From: Gaiellasilicea sp963705515 | Lineage (GTDB): Bacteria; Actinomycetota; Thermoleophilia; Gaiellales; Gaiellaceae | NCBI GenBank assembly: GCA_963705515.1 | Contig: CAVPJV010000002.1 | Coordinates: forward strand, 248,001-312,000 | Direction of reading: 5' to 3' | Length of the DNA stretch: 64,000 bases | Shown here: piece after piece, positions 37,223 through 45,024 of the stretch | Position numbering within the stretch: the stretch's first letter is position 1 | How the letters are laid out: each line of letters opens with the position of its first letter | The notes under the pieces: generated by a model | Told to the model about the DNA's origin: nothing | Seen by the model: only the letters and a program-made list of their open reading frames with translations | Databases searched by the model: none | Program-made: the position numbers and the translations under genes

Positions 37223-37281
37223 GGCGGCGCCGGCGTCGACGAACGTCCGCCCAGGTAACGGCCGACGAAAAGGAGAAAGTG

Positions 37282-37857
37282 ATGAGAAAGTGGTTCGCAT
37301 ACGGAGGGATCGCGGCAAGCGTGATCCTGATCGCGTTCGGCATCGGCGCGATCGTGATCGGCGTCAGCGGCTACAACACCGTCCGCGACGAGATCGCGGC
37401 GCAGAACATCGTCGCCGGCGACGACGCCGCAGAGCTGACGAACGGCGAGCTCCAGCCCGGCCAGGCGATCACGACGGGCGCCGAGGCGCGCGCGTTCGCC
37501 GACATCATGGAGCACCACACGCTCGAGGCCACACAGGGCAAGCGGTACAGCGAGATGGGCCGCTACCTGACCCCGGACGGCACGGACACGAGCGACGAGG
37601 CGCTGGCCGCGAAGACGGCTGCAGGGCAGCCGGTCGAGAACGGCCTCCGCAACATGTGGGTGACCGAGACCGCGCTCACGACGGCGCTGAACACCTCGTT
37701 CTTCGCCGAGCGGGTCGCAGTCTTCTCGATGGTGATGGGCGTCGCCCTCCTGCTGACCGGGATCGGCTTCTTCATCCTCACTCTCGGCGGCGCACTCGGA
37801 TACGTCGCACTGCCGAAGCTCAGCAAGAAGGTTTCCACCGCGTCGGCCGCGACCTAG
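37282..37857 (+). CDS. Two-helix membrane protein, paralogue of 52495-53100
   Basis: A 191-residue protein with a helix at each end (ASVILIAFGIGAIVIGVSGY near 10-32 and AVFSMVMGVALLLTGIGFF near 150-170) and an extracytoplasmic middle with YSEMGRYL and WVTETALTTALNTSF. The middle part is shared with 52495-53100 (TYAEMGRF, WVTETALSTALNMSY). Databases often call such proteins LigA, a name without support. Function unknown. ATG 37282 (or GTG 37279) follows AAGGAGAAA. Confidence 0.78.
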   Translation: MRKWFAYGGIAASVILIAFGIGAIVIGVSGYNTVRDEIAAQNIVAGDDAAELTNGELQPGQAITTGAEARAFADIMEHHTLEATQGKRYSEMGRYLTPDGTDTSDEALAAKTAAGQPVENGLRNMWVTETALTTALNTSFFAERVAVFSMVMGVALLLTGIGFFILTLGGALGYVALPKLSKKVSTASAAT

Positions 37858-37876
37858 ATGCACACGCGGCAGCTGG

Positions 37877-37909
37877 ACAGCGAGCGGGCCACGTCGGCCC
37901 GCTCGCTGT
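37877..37909 (+). terminator. Strong terminator hairpin
   Basis: ACAGCGAGCGGGCC (37877-37890) pairs perfectly over 14 bp with GGCCCGCTCGCTGT (37896-37909), 5-nt loop, followed by TCATTC. Confidence 0.85.
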
Positions 37910-37934
37910 TCATTCAGCGAGGCAGTGGTCTTTA

Positions 37935-40604
37935 ATGGACATCGTGGTGACGGCTGCCGCCAGCTCGGTCGACGTGATCCTCCGCGACGGCGGCACGCTC
38001 CGCCTCCGGCCACCGACGACCGCCGACAGTGAGGCGCTGCTGGACTTCTACCGCGCCCTGTCGTCTCAGAGCCTCCACCGCCGCTTTCACGGCTTTCCGA
38101 ATCTGCGGCCGCAGCTTGTCGAGTCTCTGCTCGAGCCGGACTGGACCGAGCGAGGTGCGCTCCTCGGTGCGCTCACCGACGAACACGGCGAGCGGGTCGT
38201 CGCGATCGGGAACTACGTTCGCCTGCGCGATCCCGCCCAGGCGGAGTCCGCCTTTGCCGTCGCCGACTCGGAGCAGGGCAGGGGAATCGGAACGCGGCTG
38301 CTCGAGCGCCTTGCAGCACGCGCCGCAGCCGTTGGGATCGAGCGGTTCGTCGCCGAGGTGCTGCCCGAGAACCGCTCGATGCTGGGCGTCTTCGAGCGGG
38401 CCGGCTACGAGTTGACGCGAGAGCTCGCTGGTGGTGTGGTCGAAGTGCAGTTCCCGATCGCGTCCACCGAGAAGTTCGAGCTCAGCGTGGAGGAGCGCGA
38501 TCACACAGCAGTGGTGGCGTCGCTCCGCTCGTTCTTCGAGCCCACGAGCGTGGCCGTCGTCGGAGCGTCTCCGAGGCGCGGCACGATCGGCGGTGAGCTC
38601 TTCCGGAACGTGCTCGCGGGCGATTTCACCGGAGCTGCGTATCCGGTCAATCCGAAGGGCGCAGCAGTGGCCGGCGTCCGTGGTTACGAGTCGATCGGGG
38701 AGATCCCGGATCCCGTCGATCTGGCGGTGATCGCGGTGCCGGGCCAGCACGTGCTCGACGCGGCCGCCGACGCGCTCCGCCACGGCGTGCGCGCACTCGT
38801 CGTGATCTCGGCCGGCTTCGCCGAGGTCGGAAGCGAGGGAGTCGAGCGGCAGGAACAGTTGCTCGCACTCGTGCGCGCCCACGGGGCCCGGCTGATCGGC
38901 CCCAACTGCCTTGGCATCGCCGTCGCCGGACCGCGGCTGAATGCCACCTTTGCCGCCCGCTCGGCGCCGAGCGGCAACATCGGCTTCTCCTCCCAGTCGG
39001 GCGCCCTCGGGCTCGCGCTGCTCGAAGCGGCAGATGCGCGCGGACTCGGTCTCTCGGCGTTCGTCTCGATCGGAAACAAGGCGGACGTCTCCTCGAACGA
39101 CCTGCTCGAGTGGTGGGAGGAGGACGAGACGACTGAGGTCGTGCTGCTCTACGTCGAGTCCTTCGGAAACCCGCGCCGCTTTGGCCGGCTCGCCCGCCGC
39201 GTCGCCCGGCGCAAGCCGATCCTCGCCCTCAAGGCCGGCACCTCGGCGACGGGCCAACGCGCCGCGAGCTCGCATACCGCGGCGCTCGCGGGCTCCGAAG
39301 CGGGCGTCGATGCGCTCTTCCACCAGGCCGGGGTCACTCGCGCCACGTCCTTGGAAGAGCTGATCGACGTCGCGACCCTGCTCTCGTCGCAGCCGGAGCC
39401 GAAGGGTCGACGCGTCGCCGTGCTGACGAACGCCGGCGGGCTCGGCATCCTGGCCGCGGACGCGTGTGATGCTGCAGGGCTCGAGCTCCCCAGCCTCGGC
39501 GACGAGACGGCCGCACGCCTGCGCGAGCTGCTCCCTGCAGAGGCAAGCGTGGCGAACCCGGTCGACATGCTCGGATCGGCGACCGCGTCGAGCTATGGCG
39601 AGGCGCTGCCGATCGTGCTCGACGACCCGCACGTCGACGCGGTGCTGGTGCTCTTCGTCCCCGCCGTCTCGGCCACTGCCGACGAGGTCGCGGCCGCCGT
39701 CGATGCCGCCGCGCGCGGAGCCGGCTCGGAGAAGCCCGTGCTGGCGGTCGTCATGAGCTCGGGCGGTGTTCCCGAGGCTCTTCGGTCGGGCTCGGCCGTC
39801 GCGGCGTTCGCCTACCCGGAGTCGGCGGCGCGCGCACTCGGGCGCGTCGCGGAGCGCAGCGAATGGCTCCGCCGGCCGCTCGGTTCGGTACCAGCGCTGG
39901 ACGGGATCGACCGCAGCGCCGCCGCGCGCGTGGTCGAGCGTGCGCTCGCGCGGGCGGAGGACTCCTGGCTGGATCCTGCCGAGACGCGCGAGCTGCTCGG
40001 CGCCTACGGGCTGCCGCTCGTCCCCGAACGGCTCGCCGAGAACGTCGAAGCCGCGGTCGAGGCGGCCGCGCAGCTGGGTTTCCCGATCGTGGTCAAGTCC
40101 GCCGTCGCCGGCGCGCACAAGACCGAGACAGGCGGCGTCGCGCTCGACCTCGAGGACGAGGCTGCCGTACGTGCGGCCGCGGAGCGGATCGGCTTCCCGG
40201 TCGTCGTGCAGCCGATGCTGCGCGGCGGGACCGAACTGCTCGCGGGGCTCCTGCAGGATCCCGTCTTCGGCCCGCTCGTGGCCTTCGGCCCCGGCGGCGT
40301 CTTCGCCGAGCTGATCGGCGAGGCCAGCCTGCGGATCGCGCCGCTGACCGACCTCGACGCCGAGGAGCTCGTCACGTCCGGCAAGGCTGGCCGTCTCGTC
40401 CGCGGCTTCCGCGGTGCCGAGCCCGCCGACGCAACGGCGCTCGTCGACCTCGTGCACCGCCTGGCGGCGCTGGGGGACGATCTCCCCGCCGTCGCGGAGC
40501 TCGACCTCAACCCCGTGCTCGCGTTCCCGGATCGGGCGCTCGCAGTCGACGCACGCGTCCGGATCCGCCGGCCGCAGGAGCAGCGGCGCGAGAAGAGCTG
40601 GTAG
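37935..40604 (+). CDS. GNAT acetyltransferase fused to NDP-forming acyl-CoA synthetase (Pat-like)
   Basis: An 889-residue fusion. Residues about 15-180 are a GNAT domain (ESAFAVADSEQGRGIGTRLL). From about 195 comes the CoA-binding domain (VAVVGASPRRGTIGGELFRN), the ligase domain with the phospho-His site in SSHTAALAGS, and an ATP-grasp half (LPLVPERLAENVEAAVEAAA onward). This order (GNAT first) is the reverse of Salmonella Pat. It could be a protein lysine acetyltransferase or an ADP-forming acyl-CoA synthetase giving ATP; the intact His favours retained synthetase chemistry. It begins 25 nt after a terminator and has no visible copy of the bipartite element. Confidence 0.88.
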   Translation: MDIVVTAAASSVDVILRDGGTLRLRPPTTADSEALLDFYRALSSQSLHRRFHGFPNLRPQLVESLLEPDWTERGALLGALTDEHGERVVAIGNYVRLRDPAQAESAFAVADSEQGRGIGTRLLERLAARAAAVGIERFVAEVLPENRSMLGVFERAGYELTRELAGGVVEVQFPIASTEKFELSVEERDHTAVVASLRSFFEPTSVAVVGASPRRGTIGGELFRNVLAGDFTGAAYPVNPKGAAVAGVRGYESIGEIPDPVDLAVIAVPGQHVLDAAADALRHGVRALVVISAGFAEVGSEGVERQEQLLALVRAHGARLIGPNCLGIAVAGPRLNATFAARSAPSGNIGFSSQSGALGLALLEAADARGLGLSAFVSIGNKADVSSNDLLEWWEEDETTEVVLLYVESFGNPRRFGRLARRVARRKPILALKAGTSATGQRAASSHTAALAGSEAGVDALFHQAGVTRATSLEELIDVATLLSSQPEPKGRRVAVLTNAGGLGILAADACDAAGLELPSLGDETAARLRELLPAEASVANPVDMLGSATASSYGEALPIVLDDPHVDAVLVLFVPAVSATADEVAAAVDAAARGAGSEKPVLAVVMSSGGVPEALRSGSAVAAFAYPESAARALGRVAERSEWLRRPLGSVPALDGIDRSAAARVVERALARAEDSWLDPAETRELLGAYGLPLVPERLAENVEAAVEAAAQLGFPIVVKSAVAGAHKTETGGVALDLEDEAAVRAAAERIGFPVVVQPMLRGGTELLAGLLQDPVFGPLVAFGPGGVFAELIGEASLRIAPLTDLDAEELVTSGKAGRLVRGFRGAEPADATALVDLVHRLAALGDDLPAVAELDLNPVLAFPDRALAVDARVRIRRPQEQRREKSW

Positions 40605-40609
40605 CGCCC

Positions 40610-40648
40610 GTAGTTCCCCGCAGCCCAATCGGGCGCAACGCCGATGGC
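40610..40648 (+). promoter_or_regulatory. Bipartite element copy upstream of CBS/Usp operon
   Basis: Box 1 GTAGTTCCCCGCA (40610-40622), 18-nt spacer, CCGATGGC (40641-40648), 60 nt before the ATG at 40709. This is the best fit to the consensus. Confidence 0.7.
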
Positions 40649-40708
40649 CCGCCGCTGATTCCAGGGGATCCTGAGTCCACACCGCTCGTACACGCCAAAG
40701 GAGGAGCA

Positions 40709-41140
40709 ATGAACACCGTCACGCGTCAGCCCCGACTCAGCACGCTCCTCGTCGCCGACGCGATGCACCAGGGCGTGTTCGCCTGCGAACGGGAGGCACC
40801 GCTGTCCGAGATCGCGGCCACGATGGCGCGTGAGCTCGTCCATTGCGTCGTCGTCGACAATGGCAGCGGCGACGCCGGCCCACCCTGGGGCATCGTCTCC
40901 GATCTCGACCTCGTGGCAGCTGCGCTCGTGCGCGATCTCGGCGACCAGAGCGCCGGCGGGTCCGCCGGCGCGCCGGTCCTCATGGTGCCGCCCGACGAGA
41001 CGCTCGAGCGGGCGGCTCAGCTCATGACCGAGCACGGCACCACGCATCTGATCGTCGTGGATCGGGAGCGGCAGCGCCCCATCGGCGTGCTGTCGACTCT
41101 CGACATCGCCGCGAGCCTCACCGAGGTGAGCGACGAGTGA
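40709..41140 (+). CDS. CBS-domain pair protein
   Basis: A 143-residue two-CBS protein behind AAAGGAGGAG. VADAMHQGVFACEREAPLSE, GIVSDLDLVAAALVRDL, and TTHLIVVDRERQRPIGVLST are shared in order with the CBS protein at 31028, so the two are paralogues. Its TGA overlaps the GTG of the Usp gene (GTGA): a CBS-Usp coupled pair, probably both adenylate-binding. Confidence 0.9.
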   Translation: MNTVTRQPRLSTLLVADAMHQGVFACEREAPLSEIAATMARELVHCVVVDNGSGDAGPPWGIVSDLDLVAAALVRDLGDQSAGGSAGAPVLMVPPDETLERAAQLMTEHGTTHLIVVDRERQRPIGVLSTLDIAASLTEVSDE

Positions 41141-41931
41141 CGACCCACACGCAGACGACCGTGTTCGACCGCGTCGTCTGCGGCGTCGACGCGTCCGTCG
41201 CCGGCGCCACGGCGGCGAGAGCCGCCGCCCGCATCACCGACCCCGACGGCTCGCTCGCGCTCGTCACGGCGAACGACACCTCGATCGCCGTCCACGCCGG
41301 CTGGGACATGGCGCGCGTGCTGGCCGAGCTCGCGACCGAGGCGCAGGCGGCGCTCGAGCAAGGTCGAACCGAGGCGGGATCGCTGCACTCGTTCGAGGCG
41401 AGGCTCGTGCGCGGAGATCCGCTGCAGTCGCTCCTGGCCGAGATCGCACGGAGAGAAGCGACGCTGGCCGTCGTCGGGAGCCACGACATCTCCCTCGCGA
41501 CCGGAATCGCCCTCGGCGCGGTCTCCACGAACCTGCTGCACGAAGCGCCCTGCTCGATCCTGATCGCACGCGGCCCGGTCGACCCCGAGCGCTGGCCGCG
41601 GCGGATCGTGGTCGGTGTCGACGGCTCTGCCGACTCGGCCCTGGCCCTCGACGTGGGCGCCGCGCTTGCCGAGCGCTTCGACGCTCATCTGCGAGCGGTC
41701 GTCGCAACTCGAGATGCCCGTGTCGAGCTCGAGGCCGTGCGCAGGATTGCGCCCGCATGCGAAGCGCACGACGCACAGGCGCTCGAGCTCCTGGACGCCG
41801 CTTCCGAGTCCGCCGACCTGATCGTCGTCGGAAGCTGTGGGCTCCGGGGCGTGCGCGCGCTCGGCAGCCTGAGTGAGCGGATCGCGCACGAGGCAGCCTG
41901 CTCCGTGCTCGTCGTCAGGCCTCCTCAGTGA
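41137..41931 (+). CDS. Tandem universal stress protein
   Basis: A 264-residue tandem Usp. Domain 1 (about 10-145) ends in GSHDISLATGIALGAVSTNL; domain 2 (150-264) in GSCGLRGVRALGSLSERIAH with AACSVLVVRPP at the end. Same architecture and C-terminal sequence pattern as the Usp at 10185 (GSRGLHGFKSLGSVSERV), so probably a paralogue. GTG 41137 overlaps the CBS gene stop. Confidence 0.92.
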   Translation: MTTHTQTTVFDRVVCGVDASVAGATAARAAARITDPDGSLALVTANDTSIAVHAGWDMARVLAELATEAQAALEQGRTEAGSLHSFEARLVRGDPLQSLLAEIARREATLAVVGSHDISLATGIALGAVSTNLLHEAPCSILIARGPVDPERWPRRIVVGVDGSADSALALDVGAALAERFDAHLRAVVATRDARVELEAVRRIAPACEAHDAQALELLDAASESADLIVVGSCGLRGVRALGSLSERIAHEAACSVLVVRPPQ

Positions 41932-41955
41932 CCTGACGCCGCCCGGCACGTGCCC

Positions 41956-41994
41956 GTACTTTCCCGCACTGTTCTCGGCGCTGGCGCGGATGCC
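41956..41994 (+). promoter_or_regulatory. Bipartite element copy upstream of CBS-BON gene
   Basis: Box 1 GTACTTTCCCGCA (41956-41968), 18-nt spacer, CGGATGCC (41987-41994), 54 nt before the ATG at 42049. Confidence 0.7.
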
Positions 41995-42048
41995 GCGGCC
42001 GGCGACGACGACGAGCATTCTTTTGACAGCCAACTTCAGGAGGCGATC

Positions 42049-42744
42049 ATGAGAGTTCGAGAGCTGATGACTGAGCAGGTCCTGACCATCGGGCCGGAAG
42101 CGCCGATCAAGGACGTCGCCAAGGTCCTCGTCGACAACGGCATCTCGGGCCTGCCCGTCTGCGACATCGAGTGCCGTGTCCTGGGGGTGATCTCGGAGGG
42201 CGACATCCTCTACAAGGAGCACGACCCGAGGGAAGGACACATCGGCGGCCCGCTCCGCTGGCTCATCGACGGCCCGCCCGACAACTCCGGCTACGCCAAG
42301 GCAGATGCCCTCACCGCCGGGAAGGCGATGAGCGCTCCGGCGATCACGATCCCGCCCTACGAGTCCGTCGCCGAGGCCGCTCGAATCATGTGCGAGCAGG
42401 GCGTCAACCGACTCCCGGTCGTCAAGGACGAGCGGCTCGTCGGGATCATCACCCGCGCCGACCTCGTCCGCGCTTTCACGCGCACCGACGAGGAGATCGC
42501 ACGGGAGATCAGAGAGGATGTCTTCCATCGGATCATGTGGATCGACACGGGCAAGGTCGAGGTAGTCGTGCAGCGCGGTCGCGCCGTGCTGACCGGCCGG
42601 CTCAACACGAGGAGCGACGTCGAGCACCTCGCCAGACTGGTGCGCCGCGTTCCAGGCGTGACCGCGGTCGAATCCCAGGTCACCTGGAACGTCGATGACA
42701 GCACGCGCAAGGGCCGGCGATCCCTGGAGCAGCCCGTCCGATGA
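42049..42744 (+). CDS. CBS pair plus BON domain protein
   Basis: A 231-residue protein: CBS motif 1 (MRVRELMTEQVLTIGPEAPI), CBS motif 2 (KAMSAPAITIPPYESVAEAA), then a BON domain (about 150-215; DTGKVEVVVQRGRAVLTGRL, VRRVPGVTAVESQVTWNVDD). CBS-BON proteins are common in actinobacterial stress clusters; BON may touch membranes and CBS senses adenylates. ATG follows CAGGAGG. Overlaps the cupin gene by 4 nt. Confidence 0.92.
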   Translation: MRVRELMTEQVLTIGPEAPIKDVAKVLVDNGISGLPVCDIECRVLGVISEGDILYKEHDPREGHIGGPLRWLIDGPPDNSGYAKADALTAGKAMSAPAITIPPYESVAEAARIMCEQGVNRLPVVKDERLVGIITRADLVRAFTRTDEEIAREIREDVFHRIMWIDTGKVEVVVQRGRAVLTGRLNTRSDVEHLARLVRRVPGVTAVESQVTWNVDDSTRKGRRSLEQPVR

Positions 42745-43097
42745 ACCTGCCGGCTCACGCCTTCGCGATCGAGCAGGTCAGGCAGCGCCTCGAGGCCGGG
42801 AACGGCGGGTACGAGGTCGTCCACGCCTCTCCCGGCCTCGAGGTGGGCGTCTACGTCCTCGTCGCCCCCGAGCCGGATACGCAGCAGCCGCATGCGGACA
42901 ACGAGGTGTACGTCGTGCTTGAAGGCCGCGGCGTGCTGAACGTCGAGGGCGAAGCGATCCCGGTCTCGGAGGGCCAGGCGATCTTCGTTCCCGCCGGCGC
43001 CGATCACCAGTTCACCGCCTACGAGGGCCTCAGCGTGCTCGTCATCTTCGCCCGCGCCGCTGGGAGCGGGGGAACCGCACGCCGCGAAGCCCCCTGA
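42741..43097 (+). CDS. Cupin-fold protein
   Basis: A 118-residue single cupin. PHADNEVYVVLEGRGVLNVE and GQAIFVPAGADHQFTAYEGL carry metal-ligand candidates (His and Glu of motif 1, His of motif 2). Substrate unknown. Its ATG overlaps the stop of the CBS-BON gene (ATGA). Confidence 0.85.
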   Translation: MNLPAHAFAIEQVRQRLEAGNGGYEVVHASPGLEVGVYVLVAPEPDTQQPHADNEVYVVLEGRGVLNVEGEAIPVSEGQAIFVPAGADHQFTAYEGLSVLVIFARAAGSGGTARREAP

Positions 43098-43111
43098 CGC
43101 CCGTCACATCC

Positions 43112-43149
43112 GTAGAAACCCGCAGGCGCGGTGTGGATTCGGGCGGACG
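43112..43149 (+). promoter_or_regulatory. Bipartite element copy upstream of nitrite-reductase-like gene
   Basis: Box 1 GTAGAAACCCGCA (43112-43124), 19-nt spacer, CGGACG (43144-43149), 58 nt before the ATG at 43208. Confidence 0.6.
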
Positions 43150-43207
43150 TCACGGGCGCGCGTTTCTCCGAGACTTCTCGTGAAAACGAGACGAGGAGAG
43201 AAGCCTG

Positions 43208-44353
43208 ATGGCCACCCAGAAAACGTCATCGCGGCCGGTCGAGACCGAATCGGGCGCGTTCTTCAAGGTCGCGGCACTGCTGCTCGGGCTCGCGCTCGCC
43301 ACGGTGATGGTCTTCGCCCTGATGCTGTGGGCGGACGCTCGCCGGAGTAGCGACGCAACCGCGGCGACCGCTGCGGAGACGAGCGCCGGAGCAGCCGAGA
43401 GTCACGCCGCCGATCACAACACGGCGCTGCCGTTGGCGAGCTTCGCCGGAGTCGTCCCCGAGAACGCCGCCGAGCTGGCCGAGGCGCACAAGGCCCACGA
43501 CGCTGCGATGCCGCCGATCCCGGCCGGCGACCTGGTCAAGGTGCACATGACCCTGAAGGACATGACGGTCGAGATCGCCCCGGGCGTCAAGTACAACACC
43601 TGGGCGTTCGACGGCCACGGCGCTCCCGGCCCGGTGGTGCATGTCCGCGAGGGCCAGACGGTCGAGATGACGTTGACGAACGGCGGCTCGATTCCGCATT
43701 CGATCGACTTCCACGCTGCCCGGATCGCGCCGAACGTCGCTTTCAAGGATGTGACGCCCGGCGAGTCGATCAAGTTCCGCTTCATCGCGAGCGATCCCGG
43801 CGTCTTCATGTACCACTGCGGCACCAAGCCGGTGCTGGCGCACATCGCGAACGGGATGTACGGCGCGATCGTCGTGCAGCCGAAGGAGGCGCTGCCGCCG
43901 GTCGACAACGAGTACGTGCTCGTCGGCAGCGAGTGGTACCTGAACGGGGACGGGATCGACGAGCCCGCCTCGCTCGACATGGCGAAGGCCCGGGCGCGGA
44001 CGGCCGACTGGGTCACCTTCAACGGCTACGCGAACCAGTACGTCACCCATCCGCTCACCGCCGACCCGGGTGAGACCACGCGCTTCTGGGTGGTCGCCGC
44101 CGGGCCGACGAACAACGTCAACTTCCACGTCGTCGGCACGATGCTCGATCGAGCCTGGGTGAACAGCGATCTGACGCAGTTCCAGCGCAACGTGCAGACG
44201 GTGATCGTGCCCGCGGGCGGCGGCGCAGTCTTCGACGTCAAGGTCGACGAGGAAGGCCTCTACCCATTCGTCTCGCACGCGTTCGCGGACGTCGACCTCG
44301 GCCAGGTCGGCCTGCTCAAGGTCGGCAACCCGAAGGGGACGATGTCGCACTGA
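43208..44353 (+). CDS. Two-cupredoxin copper protein, nitrite reductase (NirK)-like
   Basis: A 381-residue protein anchored by one N-terminal helix (about 20-41). The T1 copper ligands are His164, Cys204, His212 and Met217 (MYHCGTKPVLAHIANGMYGA); T2 ligands would be His169, His203 and His357; Asp167 (PHSIDFHA) and His307 (NFHVVGTMLDRAW) match the catalytic Asp98 and His255 of NirK. All NirK positions can therefore be placed. It could reduce nitrite to NO, or be a related multicopper oxidase. Its stop overlaps the next gene (CTGA). Confidence 0.8.
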   Translation: MATQKTSSRPVETESGAFFKVAALLLGLALATVMVFALMLWADARRSSDATAATAAETSAGAAESHAADHNTALPLASFAGVVPENAAELAEAHKAHDAAMPPIPAGDLVKVHMTLKDMTVEIAPGVKYNTWAFDGHGAPGPVVHVREGQTVEMTLTNGGSIPHSIDFHAARIAPNVAFKDVTPGESIKFRFIASDPGVFMYHCGTKPVLAHIANGMYGAIVVQPKEALPPVDNEYVLVGSEWYLNGDGIDEPASLDMAKARARTADWVTFNGYANQYVTHPLTADPGETTRFWVVAAGPTNNVNFHVVGTMLDRAWVNSDLTQFQRNVQTVIVPAGGGAVFDVKVDEEGLYPFVSHAFADVDLGQVGLLKVGNPKGTMSH

Positions 44354-45024
44354 GCGCTCGGCCGGACTCCGACACCAGGCGCCACCGGGCGCTCGCCGAC
44401 GAGCGGCGTGCCCGGATCGTGGCCGAGCTCGAAGACGCGCCCGACGGGCTCGACGTCTCGGAGCTCGGCCGGCGGCTGGGGTTGCATCCAAACACCCTCC
44501 GTTGGCACCTCGGCATCCTCGGTGACGCGGGGCTCGTCACCGCGGACGCGGAGCCGCGTTCCGTCCCTGGCCGGCCGCGGCTGCTCTACCGCCTCGGCGC
44601 GCCGGCGTCGCCGGGCCGCGGCGACGAGTACCGGCTGCTCGCCTCGGTGTTGGCCGGCACGCTCTCCAGAGACGCGTCGGGACCGGACGCGTGCGAGAGA
44701 GCGGGACGCGCCTGGGGCGCCGGCCTCGTTGCCGGGCGGCGCGGACGGGCCGTCGCCGTCGACGCAGTCGTCGAGATCCTCGACGCGCAGGGGTTCGAGC
44801 CGCAGGCGCGCGAGCTGGCGATCGAGATGCACCGCTGCCCGTTCCACGACCTCGCCGAGGCGAACCCGCATATCGTCTGCGCCGTGCACCGTGGCCTGAT
44901 CGAAGGTGCGCTCGCCGAGCTCGGCTCCGGCCTGTCGGTCGAGGCGCTGGAGATCTTCCCGCGACCGAACGTCTGCGTGGCGCGCCTCGCCGCGCGATCC
45001 GACCCGAAGGAGGCCGTACCGTGA
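44350..45024 (+). CDS. HTH regulator with Cys-rich effector domain, probable CTG start
   Basis: A winged-helix regulator. With CTG at 44350 (224 residues) the N-terminus reads MSARPDSDTRRHRALADERR, normal for this fold and in frame; the first canonical start, GTG 44419, would remove it. The HTH is LDVSELGRRLGLHPNTLRWH. The C-terminal half has HRCPFHDLAEANPHIVCAVH and a later PRPNVCVARL: CPF-x-C-x-H-x-C patterns are seen in SufR-like Fe-S or metal-sensing regulators. It likely controls the surrounding operon. GTGA overlap with phosphoketolase. Confidence 0.75.
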   Translation: MSARPDSDTRRHRALADERRARIVAELEDAPDGLDVSELGRRLGLHPNTLRWHLGILGDAGLVTADAEPRSVPGRPRLLYRLGAPASPGRGDEYRLLASVLAGTLSRDASGPDACERAGRAWGAGLVAGRRGRAVAVDAVVEILDAQGFEPQARELAIEMHRCPFHDLAEANPHIVCAVHRGLIEGALAELGSGLSVEALEIFPRPNVCVARLAARSDPKEAVP

